Shown here: in pieces, positions 53,742-61,958 of the stretch
Position numbering within the stretch: position 1 is the first letter of the stretch
Layout of the letters: each line of letters begins with the position of its first letter
Assembly: GCF_025938095.1 (NCBI RefSeq)
Contig: NZ_JAPCZF010000009.1
Location: forward strand, 62,001 to 126,000
DNA from: Novosphingobium sp. JCM 18896
GTDB taxonomy: Bacteria > Pseudomonadota > Alphaproteobacteria > Sphingomonadales > Sphingomonadaceae
DNA length: 64,000 bases
Reading direction: 5' to 3'
Position numbers and translations under genes: made by a program
Notes under the pieces: model-generated
The model's input: only the letters and a program-made list of their open reading frames with translations
Databases searched by the model: none
Told to the model about the DNA's origin: nothing

Positions 53742-54727
53742 ACGCGATCGCCCCTCCGCCAATGACATCGGGCCGTCCGCGAAGGCCGATCGACTTCCTC
53801 TCGCTTGCGCGTCCGCGGGCCGTGCTTTCCTACGGCGTCGGCGTGGACTCGACCGCGCTTCTCCCCGAGCTCGTGAGCCAAGGCCGACCGCCCGATCTCG
53901 TGCTGACCGCCGATCCCGGCGCCGAGAAACCTGAGACCTACGCCTATCTCGAAATCATGCGCGACTGGATGGCGAGGCGCGACATCGAATTCCATGTCGT
54001 GCGCTACGTCACCAAGCGCTTCAAGAACTACCCGCCCTATGCCGATCTTGCAGGCTCACTCCTCACGAACGGCTGCCTTCCCAGCATCGCGTTCGGACGA
54101 TCGTCCTGCTCGCTCAAATACAAGGCGGCGCCCCAGGAGGCCTTCATCAAGCGGTGGCAACCGGCGATCGACACGTGGGCGCGCGGCGAGAAGGTAACCC
54201 GCTACATTGGCTACGACGCCGGGAAGCGGGATGGGCAACGCTACGCCCATGCCGCGACGATCGCCGATCCATTCTTCGACAATCGCTACCCGCTGCGAGA
54301 CTGGGGATGGAATCGACAGGCCTGCGAGGATCGCATCCGCGCCGAGGGTCTCCCGGTTCCGCCCAAGTCGAGCTGCGTGTTCTGCACCGCGATGAAGCCC
54401 GACGAGGTGCGGGCACTGCCCGCCTACTGGTTGCGCATGATTGTCCTCATTGAAGCCCGCGCGGCCCCGCGGTTGCAGACCGTCGAAGGTCTTTGGCGAC
54501 GATCGACGAAAACCAAGCCTGGCAGGATGACGGACTTCATTCGTGTAGAGCGCCTGCTCCCCGAGGCCGAGATCGACGAGATAGTTGCCTCTGCCCCGAC
54601 CTCGTTGGTGCGCTTCCAGGAGATGGCCGCCCACTACGATCTCGACAACAGACCCTCGCTCGAGACCTGGCTGCAGCGCTTTCACGCTCGAAGAGGGTCT
54701 GAAGAAGCGCGTGGCGGTGTCATGTAA
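53738..54727 (+). CDS. PAPS-reductase-like PP-loop protein
   Basis: About 329 aa from the ATG at 53738. The PP-loop LSYGVGVDSTALLPELV (about 35-50) binds ATP as in adenylyl-transferring PAPS reductase and DndC-like enzymes. Cysteines occur at NGCLPS, RSSCSLKYK and SSCVFCTAMK, which may form an Fe-S or thiol site. Phage and plasmid members of this family are uncharacterised, though DndC acts in DNA phosphorothioation. Association with the DpdA-like enzyme in the same module is suggestive. No other dnd gene is present in the window. Confidence 0.78.
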   Translation: MNAIAPPPMTSGRPRRPIDFLSLARPRAVLSYGVGVDSTALLPELVSQGRPPDLVLTADPGAEKPETYAYLEIMRDWMARRDIEFHVVRYVTKRFKNYPPYADLAGSLLTNGCLPSIAFGRSSCSLKYKAAPQEAFIKRWQPAIDTWARGEKVTRYIGYDAGKRDGQRYAHAATIADPFFDNRYPLRDWGWNRQACEDRIRAEGLPVPPKSSCVFCTAMKPDEVRALPAYWLRMIVLIEARAAPRLQTVEGLWRRSTKTKPGRMTDFIRVERLLPEAEIDEIVASAPTSLVRFQEMAAHYDLDNRPSLETWLQRFHARRGSEEARGGVM

Positions 54728-54800
54728 CGCGAGGAATTTCTGCGCAGGGGATCAAAGGTGGAGTGGGAGGGCCGCGGCGATCTAGCTGAAAGGAACGGCC

Positions 54801-55157
54801 ATGCTCGCTACCACCCAAGCAACGACAGAGACGATCGCCCGGCTCAACGATCGAGCCCGCCAAGGTCTCGACCGCACCGCCAGGATAGTCATAACCGCAA
54901 ATCTGCTGGCGCAGATTTCGGACGGAACGTTTCCTGGCGACGTTGTCGCACAGGCGAGGGTCATGAAAGCAGCTCGAGAATGCACCTTCACTTCGAGCTC
55001 GCCCGAGAGGGACTTCTCCAGCTTCGAGATCGACGGCGTGCAGGCCTGTCTCAAAATCGATTACTACGACCTCTGCCTCGAATTTGGATCGGATGATCCT
55101 GCAGATGCATCGGTCACCCGCAGGGTCATCACCATCATGGCCAGGGAGGACTACTGA
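54801..55157 (+). CDS. DUF3768 protein
   Basis: A 118-aa protein. The pattern IARLNDRARQGL (start), ISDGTFPGDV, then DFSSFEIDGVQACLKIDYYD and SDDPADASVTRRVITIMARE is diagnostic of DUF3768, common on alphaproteobacterial plasmids. The function is unknown; members are usually near ardC-like or conjugation genes. The next gene starts at its last base. Confidence 0.85.
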   Translation: MLATTQATTETIARLNDRARQGLDRTARIVITANLLAQISDGTFPGDVVAQARVMKAARECTFTSSSPERDFSSFEIDGVQACLKIDYYDLCLEFGSDDPADASVTRRVITIMAREDY

Positions 55158-55351
55158 TGCGCCCCCTCACACCCGCAAGTCCGCGCGCGAAGCGCCAGAT
55201 AGACGAAGCCTTGCAACTTATGAGACGGGCCCGCAAACTCCTTCGCGAAGCCGGCACTCCCAAAGCGACACAGAAGATCAGTATTGCGATTAACAGCGTC
55301 GAGGGTGCGCGCCGACATTGCGATCGCCGACCGATGATCTCGGAGCCTTAG
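55157..55351 (+). CDS. Small basic protein following DUF3768
   Basis: A 64-aa Arg/Lys-rich protein (RAKRQIDEALQLMRRARKLL), all helix, overlapping the DUF3768 stop by one base (TGATG). It resembles a short nucleic-acid-binding or structural peptide. No family recognised. Coupling to DUF3768 supports it being real. Confidence 0.5.
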   Translation: MRPLTPASPRAKRQIDEALQLMRRARKLLREAGTPKATQKISIAINSVEGARRHCDRRPMISEP

Positions 55352-55353
55352 TC

Positions 55354-55584
55354 ATGGATAGCAATTTTCATTCTCCTGAATTTCCGCCGGTAGTCGACGC
55401 TGAAGCGTCCGCGATTGCCGCGGGCTTTACGAAGGCCGTGATCGCTGACAGCTCGCAGCATACGCTCGAATTGCTCATCAAGCCCGATACGGACCTTGAT
55501 GGCACTTTTGAGGCATACGATCGGAGCGAGAACGAGATGCTCTCCGTCAATGGCTGGCTGTTCGATATCAGTCTGGACACTTGA
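55354..55584 (+). CDS. Small acidic protein of unknown function
   Basis: A 76-aa acidic protein from the ATG at 55354, two bases after the previous stop. Residues form a mixed alpha/beta pattern (TLELLIKPDTDLDGTFEAYD). No family recognised. It ends the small-gene run before the leader at 55585-56018. Confidence 0.5.
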   Translation: MDSNFHSPEFPPVVDAEASAIAAGFTKAVIADSSQHTLELLIKPDTDLDGTFEAYDRSENEMLSVNGWLFDISLDT

Positions 55585-56018
55585 GCGTATCATGTAACCT
55601 TGGTCGGAATGTGTAGTTAACATGCGATAACATCTGTTGCCTCCATTACGGGCGTAACTAAGTATTTCGTCGCATTTATACTGTCCGGACAATTTTCGAA
55701 TGCGTACAAAATGCATGCGACCCGAAGGGCACTGCATGACCACGCAGTGTTTCCTTTCCCTGGGGCGGCCTTAGCTCCCCCGCCGGGGCCGCCCTCTCTT
55801 TTGCGCGTTTTCCCTTCCCCTTGGCAGACGGACAATGGCTGTCTGAGCGGCTGCGCCGCTCGGCCTATTTCACCCTCACCGCCAAGCCAGCGACGCCGCG
55901 CCTGACCGGCGCGGCGGATACGCGCGTTCGCGCGGGCCGGGCCGAAGGGCCCGGGGGAGGAGGGGGAAAGAGGATTGTGGTTCGGACATTGGGTTTCGGA
56001 CTCATCAGGAGAAGTGGC
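55585..56018 (+). promoter_or_regulatory. Structured leader of the DUF736 gene
   Basis: 434 bases without a credible gene. First an AT-richer part (55585-55740), then a terminator-like hairpin (GGGGCGGCC 55762-55770 / GGCCGCC 55787-55793, followed by CTCTCTTTT). After it come packed GC hairpins: GAGCGGC-TGC-GCCGCTC (55847-55863), GCGC/GCGC pairs near 55900-55940 and CCGGGCC-GAA-GGGCCCGG near 55937, and a purine tract (55953-55973) before the start. It may be a regulatory or single-strand promoter region. Confidence 0.6.
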
Positions 56019-56522
56019 ATGAGCATGAACATTGGTAATCTGAAGGCGAACGAGCAGGGCACTCCGGTTGGTCGCATCGTAACGCTGGGCTTCAACGCAG
56101 TCGTCGCGCTGCGGGGAGTGGTCTCGAACAACGAACGCGCACCGGTTTTCGATGTTATGGGCCTCTCGGCCGATCGTCGGACCTGGGTGAAGATCGGCGC
56201 GCTGTGGGAATACTCGGCAAGCGGCACCGGCGAGAGCTTCTACTCGGGCCGGCTCGACGATCCGAGCCTTGCGGCGCCGCTCGATATCGCGGTCTTCAAG
56301 CAGGAAGACGAGAGCTTCAACGTCAGCTGGCGGCGCCCGCAGCGCAAGCGCGAGATGCCCGCAGCGTCGGGTGATGGCGCTCTGCCGCCGATGCCGCCGG
56401 CGGAGCCTGAAGGTGATCAGGTCGTCGACCCGGCCGCGGGTGGCGACGGTCTCGGTGACAGCACGGCGCCCGCTCCCAAGACGCCCGCGCGCGGCAAGCA
56501 GAAGGAGTTCGAACCCGCATAA
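56019..56522 (+). CDS. DUF736 family protein
   Basis: A 167-aa protein from the ATG at 56019 (TCAGGAGAAG site). Residues 1-110 match DUF736: MNIGNLKANEQGTPVGRIVT, FYSGRLDDPSLAAPLDIAVF and FNVSWRRPQRKRE. The last 55 residues are a Pro/Ala/Glu-rich tail, an extension not found in the usual 100-aa form. DUF736 proteins are abundant on alphaproteobacterial plasmids and integrative elements; their biochemical role is unknown. Followed by a strong terminator. Confidence 0.85.
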   Translation: MSMNIGNLKANEQGTPVGRIVTLGFNAVVALRGVVSNNERAPVFDVMGLSADRRTWVKIGALWEYSASGTGESFYSGRLDDPSLAAPLDIAVFKQEDESFNVSWRRPQRKREMPAASGDGALPPMPPAEPEGDQVVDPAAGGDGLGDSTAPAPKTPARGKQKEFEPA

Positions 56523-56551
56523 GTGACGCGCCTCCGGCGTCGATTGAAAGG

Positions 56552-56587
56552 CCCGCCCTCCGGTCTTCCGGAGCGGCGGGTCTTTCT
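56552..56587 (+). terminator. Intrinsic terminator after DUF736
   Basis: CCCGCCCTCCGG, loop TCTT, CCGGAGCGGCGGG (one bulge), then TCTTTCT. Between the plus-strand DUF736 gene and the convergent toxin-like gene. Confidence 0.8.
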
Positions 56588-56681
56588 ATTCATCCCTCAT
56601 CACATTTGAAAGTTCGCTGCTGATCGGACCGACTTGGGGCGAAGTAGTGGTTCCATGGCCAGCTTCAGCGCCATCCCTTCC

Positions 56682-57602
56682 TTATTTTGACTCCGCTTGA
56701 TCGAGCGCAGCCAGAAATTCCTTCATCACGTCGGCCGCACGCCGCTGACGTAGAATGCGCCGGTCGCGCGGCTCGGGCTCAGTCTCCACGTCGGCGTCGT
56801 CATCCTCGAAGCGCGCCACGGCAGTGGGACCGTCGCGCAGATAGCTCTCGTCAGGATTGGCGTCGCTGAAACGGACCGCGAGACGGCCGAGGGCCTCTCG
56901 GATCACAGCGCCATGCTCTCCCTCCATAGCAGCGCTAAACGCGCCATAGAGGGCTTCCTGGCCTCCCTCGTAATGCTCCAGGCAATAGACGAGGTCATGC
57001 GCGTCCTTGGGCTCAGCCCGCTGATCGAATGCGAACGCCTTGAGGCAGGTGAAGCTGACGATGTCGGCAAAACGTACCACCTCCGTCGCGCGGCCACCGC
57101 CATTGAGCAGCTCGGCGGTGATCTCAACCTGATCATGGAGGTCGAAGACCATTGAGGCATGTGGGATGTTGATCGCGGTCACGTTGCCCTCGGTAGGCAG
57201 CTCGGTCACGCGTCCACCGCTGAGTTCGGGCGCGTCCGCCAGAAATTCGATGACCATCGTTGCGCGACCGTCGATCTGCGCTTTCCAGCGCCAGGACTGC
57301 TTCTTGCCGGCGTCGTTCTCCGCACGATCGAAGCCCATCGCACGAAGATTATTCTCGAGCGTCTGATAGGCCTTCGTGTCGGTAAGCATGGCGATGTCGA
57401 CGACGATGTCGACATCACCGGTCCCTGCATGCTGCGGGACGGCCGGCGGCCGGGCGGTAATGATATAGCGCGGTGCGAGCCCGCCGATAAGGAAGACCGA
57501 ATCCTTCCACGGGCCGAGCCCGCGCAGTAGCGTGACGAGAACCCGCTCGCAGCCTTCGGTGACAGCGGCGCCATAGCCGCCGATGGTACGGGGCTTGGCC
57601 AT
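56682..57602 (-). CDS. AbiEii-like nucleotidyltransferase (toxin of type IV TA pair)
   Basis: A 306-aa protein. VFLIGGLAPRYIIT (about 37) and HAGTGDVDIVVDIAM (about 60-74) give the Gly-rich loop and acidic pair (DxD) of the nucleotidyltransferase fold used by AbiEii/AbiGii toxins. The rest is helical and includes AKAFAFDQRAEPKDAHDLVY (Lys and KDxxD-type motif seen in this family). The start overlaps the stop of the upstream AbiEi-like gene by one base (TAATG). Such pairs abort phage infection or stabilise plasmids. Confidence 0.75.
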   Translation of the reverse strand: MAKPRTIGGYGAAVTEGCERVLVTLLRGLGPWKDSVFLIGGLAPRYIITARPPAVPQHAGTGDVDIVVDIAMLTDTKAYQTLENNLRAMGFDRAENDAGKKQSWRWKAQIDGRATMVIEFLADAPELSGGRVTELPTEGNVTAINIPHASMVFDLHDQVEITAELLNGGGRATEVVRFADIVSFTCLKAFAFDQRAEPKDAHDLVYCLEHYEGGQEALYGAFSAAMEGEHGAVIREALGRLAVRFSDANPDESYLRDGPTAVARFEDDDADVETEPEPRDRRILRQRRAADVMKEFLAALDQAESK

Positions 57603-58693
57603 TACTGCTCGAGCCTTTCTGTGCGGAGATGGGCGGCCATCTCCTTGGCTCGCCCAGAGCCCTGCAGCAGGTCGAGATAGACCTGCAGCGGCGGCGCGAG
57701 GGCGATCTCGTCGATCCGCTCGCCGACGGTGACATCACCCCGAGCCCTGGTTTCGATCACGGCCAGGTTCCAGCCTTCCGAAACCGGGCGGGCATGCAGA
57801 CGTTCGAGTGCGCGATCGCGGTGTGGTCCGGGGACGATCCGGCAGCGGATCTGAGAGACGCTCGAGAGATAAGGCGCATAAGCCTGTGCGGCCGCCTCCG
57901 AGGTGACAGCATAAGCAGCATTAGCTTCATCGCACGCTCGATCGAGCTTTTGGGCGAGGTCCTCGGCATTGGCGCTCGAGACATAGTAGCGGTCGAACTT
58001 CGGCGGCTTTTGATCGGCGAGGAAATCGGCCCAGGCGTCGAGGACAAGTGTCGGTGCGCGCAACCGGCGCAGTTTCGAAGGCCCGGCGCCTTCGACCTCG
58101 ACCCATTCACGCCGCTCCATTTCGCTGAGCGTTTCGGATGCCGTGGCGGGCGAGACTTCGGCATCCTCGGCGATCTGCTTGACGCTCACCCAGTCGGCGC
58201 GTCTCGCGAAGATTTCCTGGACCACGCGGGCGCGCTGGCCTTGGAAAATTGCCCGGAATGCCTTGCTGTCCTTGGGCGGAACGGGGCGATCGATATAAAT
58301 GAAGGTGTTCGGTGCCGGTATGTAGAGCGTCCCGCCCAGGTCGTAAAATCCGATCTTCTCCTCCCGCAGGATCTCGCGTGCGCCCGGTGAGATGGCGCGC
58401 GCGATGAAGAAGGGCACCACCTCGCGTTCGGCGTCGTTCTGATGAGCGAGGTGGTTGCGGAGCTGCCAGACCGCCTGGCGCACGTCGCGTGGAAAGGCCT
58501 CGCGCTTGGCTTCGACTAGAAGCTGAAGCGACTGACCCGCGATGATTGCCTCGATAATGGCATCGACTCGACTACCGCGCGGCGTGAGTGCGACCTCCCG
58601 CTCTGCGATCCAGGCTTGTCCTTCGGGCAACCCGCCGATCGCATCGACGAGCCCATCCAGTAGCTCCTGTTCTTCATTTTCGAGTTTCAGCAT
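57602..58693 (-). CDS. AbiEi-like winged-helix antitoxin
   Basis: About 363 aa, choosing the ATG at 58693 (GGACAG 9 bases upstream); an ATG at 58717 would place codons 2-6 in the operator repeat. An N-terminal nuclease-like part (LLVEAKREAFPRDVRQAVWQLRN, RIDAII) recalls a restriction-like fold, the middle is a winged helix (VSVKQIAEDAEVSPATASETLSEM, about 185-208), and the C-terminal part is AbiEi-like. AbiEi antitoxins repress their own promoter. It is the first gene of the pair. Confidence 0.7.
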   Translation of the reverse strand: MLKLENEEQELLDGLVDAIGGLPEGQAWIAEREVALTPRGSRVDAIIEAIIAGQSLQLLVEAKREAFPRDVRQAVWQLRNHLAHQNDAEREVVPFFIARAISPGAREILREEKIGFYDLGGTLYIPAPNTFIYIDRPVPPKDSKAFRAIFQGQRARVVQEIFARRADWVSVKQIAEDAEVSPATASETLSEMERREWVEVEGAGPSKLRRLRAPTLVLDAWADFLADQKPPKFDRYYVSSANAEDLAQKLDRACDEANAAYAVTSEAAAQAYAPYLSSVSQIRCRIVPGPHRDRALERLHARPVSEGWNLAVIETRARGDVTVGERIDEIALAPPLQVYLDLLQGSGRAKEMAAHLRTERLEQ

Positions 58694-58698
58694 ATTTT

Positions 58699-58760
58699 CT
58701 GTCCAGTGAATAAGCATGATCTAGCGTATATTTGCCAATAAGTCTATATTCACTGAACAG
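58699..58760. promoter_or_regulatory. Inverted repeat before the AbiEi-like gene, probable autoregulatory operator
   Basis: CTGTCCAGTGAATA (58699-58712) and TATTCACTGAACAG (58747-58760): 14-base arms with one mismatch, 34 bases apart, spanning the AT-rich promoter region. The arrangement matches long inverted repeats bound by AbiEi. Confidence 0.65.
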
Positions 58761-59179
58761 CGATTTTCTACCGTTCTCTGGATTCCCGGATGCTCGTCTT
58801 GATAGCGTGTGTTCCGGATTTTTGCGCTTCCCAGATCAGAACGCCAGTGGCCAACGGGCCGGCAAGCGTGGATCCTGGTCGCCGGGAATGGCTACCTCAC
58901 CGCCTGACGGTCAGCGGCGATCCAGCGAGAAGTCGTTCATCTCGAAAGAAGCCTCCAGTTGAACCGGTGGGCCGACCGCCTCGGTAGTGCCCCTTGCCCC
59001 TGCTCAGGAGCCGCCCCAACCCCGGCGTCCCGGGCCGTGTTGCCCGCTTCGCGGGCTGCCCGCACCACCCCGGTCCTTAGGGGTTTCCCTTCGCTTCGCT
59101 CCGGTGGGTCAGCCCCCGCCCAGGGGCTCATCAGGGGCACCGGCGGACGATCCACCGGTTCAACTGGAGGCTTAGGAAA
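58761..59179 (+). promoter_or_regulatory. Structured leader of ssb with long-range inverted repeat
   Basis: About 420 bases without a gene. A perfect 20-base inverted pair, GCCTCCAGTTGAACCGGTGG (58951-58970) and its complement at 59152-59171, encloses 181 bases with nested stems (GTGCCCCT 58987-58994 / AGGGGCAC 59133-59140; CCCGC-TTC-GCGGG near 59048). The right arm contains the GGAGG ribosome site of ssb (59166-59170). Folding would hide the site, or, in single-stranded DNA, form a promoter-like duplex. Confidence 0.7.
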
Positions 59180-59515
59180 ATGAACAACGTCAACCTCGTC
59201 GGTCGTCTTGCCAAGGACCCCGTCGCCCGCGATCGCGGCGACACCCGGATCACCGAACTCACCCTGGTGACCGAGCGCCCGCGCATCCGCGAAGGCAAGG
59301 TTCAAAAGGACCCCGTAACCGGCTTTCCCCTCAAGGACGCCGAGTTCCACAAGGTCACGATCTTCAACGGCATGGGCATCGGTGTTCGCAACCATAAGCA
59401 CAAGGGCGATCTGCTCGCGGTGATTGGCCGCATCCACTACACCCGCTGGACCGACGGTGATGGCCAGACGCGCTACGGCTGCGAGATCATCGCCGAAGAA
59501 GTCGAGTTTCTCTGA
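59180..59515 (+). CDS. ssb: Single-stranded DNA-binding protein
   Basis: A 111-aa OB-fold SSB. The start MNNVNLVGRLAKDPVARDRG is the typical first strand; FHKVTIFNGMGIGVRNHKHKG and GDLLAVIGRIHYTRW follow, and EIIAEEVEFL closes the fold. It lacks the acidic, Pro/Gly-rich tail and DDIPF tip of chromosomal SSB, so it is a short plasmid form. It would coat transferred single strands. GGAGG lies 9 bases before the start, inside the inverted repeat. Confidence 0.9.
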   Translation: MNNVNLVGRLAKDPVARDRGDTRITELTLVTERPRIREGKVQKDPVTGFPLKDAEFHKVTIFNGMGIGVRNHKHKGDLLAVIGRIHYTRWTDGDGQTRYGCEIIAEEVEFL

Positions 59516-59524
59516 ACCGAACGA

Positions 59525-59550
59525 GGGCGGCGCGCAGCGCCGCCCTTTCT
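59525..59550 (+). terminator. Intrinsic terminator after ssb
   Basis: GGGCGGCGC (59525-59533), loop GCA, GCGCCGCCC (59537-59545), then TTTCT. Confidence 0.85.
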
Positions 59551-59578
59551 GTTGCGTCCCGGACAGGAGAGCACCGTC

Positions 59579-59845
59579 ATGAAGGACTTTGCCATCACAT
59601 CGCAGCGCGACTTCGATCGCGCGGCACAATGCCTCAGGGACTTGGAGCGGTTCGCAGATCGCCGGGCCCAACTGCTCGCCTCCCTCGATGTTGGAAGCCT
59701 AGGCCCTGGCCAGCGGTGGCAGCTCGTTGTCGACGACGAGCGTATCGCCGAAGAGCTTGCGTGGGGGCACCTGTATCTCGAGCATCTGGTCAACATGGAA
59801 GCGCTCGGATCAGCGCTGAGCGGGCTGTCGCACCTGGCGGCCTGA
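59579..59845 (+). CDS. Small helical protein after ssb
   Basis: An 88-aa helical protein from the ATG at 59579 (ACAGGAGAGCACC site). Sequence such as FDRAAQCLRDLERFADRRAQ and VVDDERIAEELAWGHLYLEH suggests a small coiled-coil dimer. No family recognised. It lies in a short unit after the ssb terminator. Confidence 0.55.
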   Translation: MKDFAITSQRDFDRAAQCLRDLERFADRRAQLLASLDVGSLGPGQRWQLVVDDERIAEELAWGHLYLEHLVNMEALGSALSGLSHLAA

Positions 59846-60628
59846 CGGCGATCTTGCCCGACCGATGCAGCCGGATGGATCTCGCTATGGCGGGTGGCCA
59901 AGTTACATGCTGCCCGCCGGAGCGATCTGAACCGTGCTTGTCGCCCTGCCTTACACGCAGGCCGCCTGCAGGATCGAGAATCTGGGGTGTCCCAGATCTG
60001 CAGATGGATTTGCACCCCACCTCAAATGGCCTGTCTGACGATGGGCGTGCTGAAGACTTGGACCTCATAGTTCAAGGGGCGCCGTGCGGCCGTTGGCCAG
60101 TAGATGTCGGGGAAGATCTGGGGATGGGGATCGCGCTCAGGTTCCGATATCGCGTATGTGTTGAAGGGAAGCAGGAAAGGGGACGGCGCATGCCGCTGCG
60201 CGGCACCGCTGCTCTATTCCGCTAGGGCTTCAGCGCATCGCCGGCCCAAGGGCCGGCTCGCTCAAAGCCCAAGCTCCACCGAGCCCCGCAAGCGGGTCTC
60301 GGCCCTGCGGGTGACGATCAGACTTGCGGGGGCGGCCGCGCCACCGACGTCGCGCCAAACGCACTGCCGCGCGCGGGGCGCGGGGAGAGCACAATTCTAT
60401 TTATTCTCACACTGTAGGCCAAGTGTGGCACGCGTCGGTTGGCGTCCGTCAAGGATCCGCGGTCCCCCCAATTTTCACGACACCCTTCCGCTTCGCTCCA
60501 GGATGCCGAGAAAATCGGTTCCCCCACGGCCCGCTTCGCGGCGGCCTGCGGCCGTCCCTGACCTCCTGACCGCCACGTGCCTGATGATGAGGGTCATCAA
60601 GACGATGACGGACAATCGGAGGCTTATC
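59846..60628 (+). promoter_or_regulatory. Long structured leader of the DUF2493 gene
   Basis: 783 bases with no convincing gene. The second half is full of hairpins: TGCCGC-TGC-GCGGCA (60190), GCCGGCCCAAGGGCCGGC (60240-60258), CCCGC-AAG-CGGG (60285), CACACT/AGTGTG (60407-60427). The block 60427-60605 (TTTTC / GAAAATCGGTTCCCCC, GCGGCC, CCCTGACC, GGTCATCAAGAC) is related to 61796-61944 in front of the next gene. A few AT-rich bases (ATTCTATTTATTCTC at 60393) may give a promoter. Confidence 0.6.
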
Positions 60629-61624
60629 ATGACCCAGTTCAACAACTTCGCCGACCTCGCCGCCCACGTTGCCAACGAGCGCATCGCCCGTTCCGATGAA
60701 TCCCACGAGCAGAGCTATGACGGCGCCTTCATCGAGCACAGCGAGCTGGCCAAGCTGACGGTCATGGATGCGCCGATTGCCTCCGAAATGCCCGATCCGG
60801 ACATGGCTCGCGCGGCCGTGGAACTCGCCGTTGGCACGATCTTCGACGTCTTTCGCGACACCCGCATGGAGGAGTTCGCGCAGCAGATCGTCTGGGGAAT
60901 GGTCAACTCCTTCCATATGACCGCCCGTATCGCCGAGGGACGCGAAGACGACGCCGCCAAGAAGCTGGGAGAGCTCGCCCGCAACTACGATCCGTCGGAA
61001 ATCCACGCCGTCGAGATGGAGGAAACGCAGCTCCTCTGCCAGACCCTGCAGGGTTGCCGCGAAGCGCTGGAAGCCATGCGCGACCACGCATCGGCCGTCT
61101 ATCGGGTCGAGACCGGAAAGCCCTTCACCGCAACGCGCGGCTCGCAGATTTCACGGGGCGGGGTCACCGCCTCGCAGATCAACGCACGCGACTTCCTGGC
61201 CGCACGAAACCGCCAGCGCAACGAAGAGCACGCACCGACCGGTCCGATGGTCGTCGTGTCGGGCGGTCAGCAGTGGCACGACCACGAGATGCTCTGGGAC
61301 ATCCTCGACGACATCCAGGCCCGTATCCCGGAAATGGTCCTCGCCACGACCGGGATGCGCAAGGGCGTCGACGCCACCGCCACCGCATGGGCGCAGGCCC
61401 GCAAGGTCAAAGCGATCAGCTTCATCCCCAACCGCGCCCACGGAAACCGCGCCGCCTTCCTCCGCAACGAAAACCTGGTCAAGCTGCGGCCGGTCGAGGC
61501 GATCGTCTGCGAAGGTTCGGGCATCCAGTCCAACCTCGCGCAGCGCCTTCGCCAGGCAGGCGTTCCGCTGCACATCCGCCGGCTCACCGATCAGCGTCCG
61601 GAGCAGTTCTCCAACCGGGCGTGA
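60629..61624 (+). CDS. DUF2493 (SLOG-type) protein
   Basis: A 331-aa protein from the ATG at 60629 (CGGAGGCTTATC site). The first 190 residues are helical. The C-terminal Rossmann-like SLOG domain (about 210-331) starts MVVVSGGQQWHDHEMLWDIL, has the phosphate loop TTGMRKGVDATATAWAQARK, and ends with IQSNLAQRLRQAGVPLHIRR. SLOG domains bind nucleotide-derived ligands, so this may sense a nucleotide signal or nicked DNA state. It is a very common plasmid gene in alphaproteobacteria. Followed by a strong terminator. Confidence 0.85.
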   Translation: MTQFNNFADLAAHVANERIARSDESHEQSYDGAFIEHSELAKLTVMDAPIASEMPDPDMARAAVELAVGTIFDVFRDTRMEEFAQQIVWGMVNSFHMTARIAEGREDDAAKKLGELARNYDPSEIHAVEMEETQLLCQTLQGCREALEAMRDHASAVYRVETGKPFTATRGSQISRGGVTASQINARDFLAARNRQRNEEHAPTGPMVVVSGGQQWHDHEMLWDILDDIQARIPEMVLATTGMRKGVDATATAWAQARKVKAISFIPNRAHGNRAAFLRNENLVKLRPVEAIVCEGSGIQSNLAQRLRQAGVPLHIRRLTDQRPEQFSNRA

Positions 61625-61633
61625 GCGCCCATC

Positions 61634-61663
61634 GGGAGGCTCGGGCATTCGCCCGGGCCTCCC
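61634..61663 (+). terminator. Intrinsic terminator after the DUF2493 gene
   Basis: GGGAGGCTCGGGC, loop ATTC, GCCCGGGCCTCCC: a 13-bp stem with one T-G type mismatch, then TCTCTCTATCT. Confidence 0.85.
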
Positions 61664-61958
61664 TCTCTCTATCTGTTGCCCTGGGGCGCGACTGCAGGGG
61701 CATCGAGCCCCTTCGTCGCGGTCGCGACATGCCCTCTGGGCAGATCGCTCGCGAGCAAACCGAGAGGGAAAATCTCTCTCTAGTCGGCCCAGTCTGTCGG
61801 CCGTGCCGGGTGGTCTCAAGGACGGCAGGGGCCCACCATTTTCCCTGCGGGAAAATCGTTTCCCCTACCGCCGCTGACGCGGCCGCTACGCGGTCCCTGA
61901 CACCACCCGGCACGGCCGACCTGATCCCTTGCGTCATCAAGACACAGGAGGAACGATC
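61664..61958 (+). promoter_or_regulatory. Structured leader of the membrane coiled-coil gene
   Basis: A perfect 19-base inverted pair, GTCGGCCGTGCCGGGTGGT (61796-61814) and its complement (61902-61920), encloses 87 bases with a TTTTCCC-TGC-GGGAAAA hairpin (61840-61857) and GCGGCCGC stems. The block 61796-61944 shares order and wording with 60427-60605 upstream of the DUF2493 gene. A strong AGGAGGAAC ribosome site (61947-61953) follows outside the inverted pair. Confidence 0.68.

Noticed and set aside
53738..54727. Dnd phosphorothioation system
   Set aside because: Only a PP-loop protein is present; no DndB, DndD or DndE-like genes were seen.
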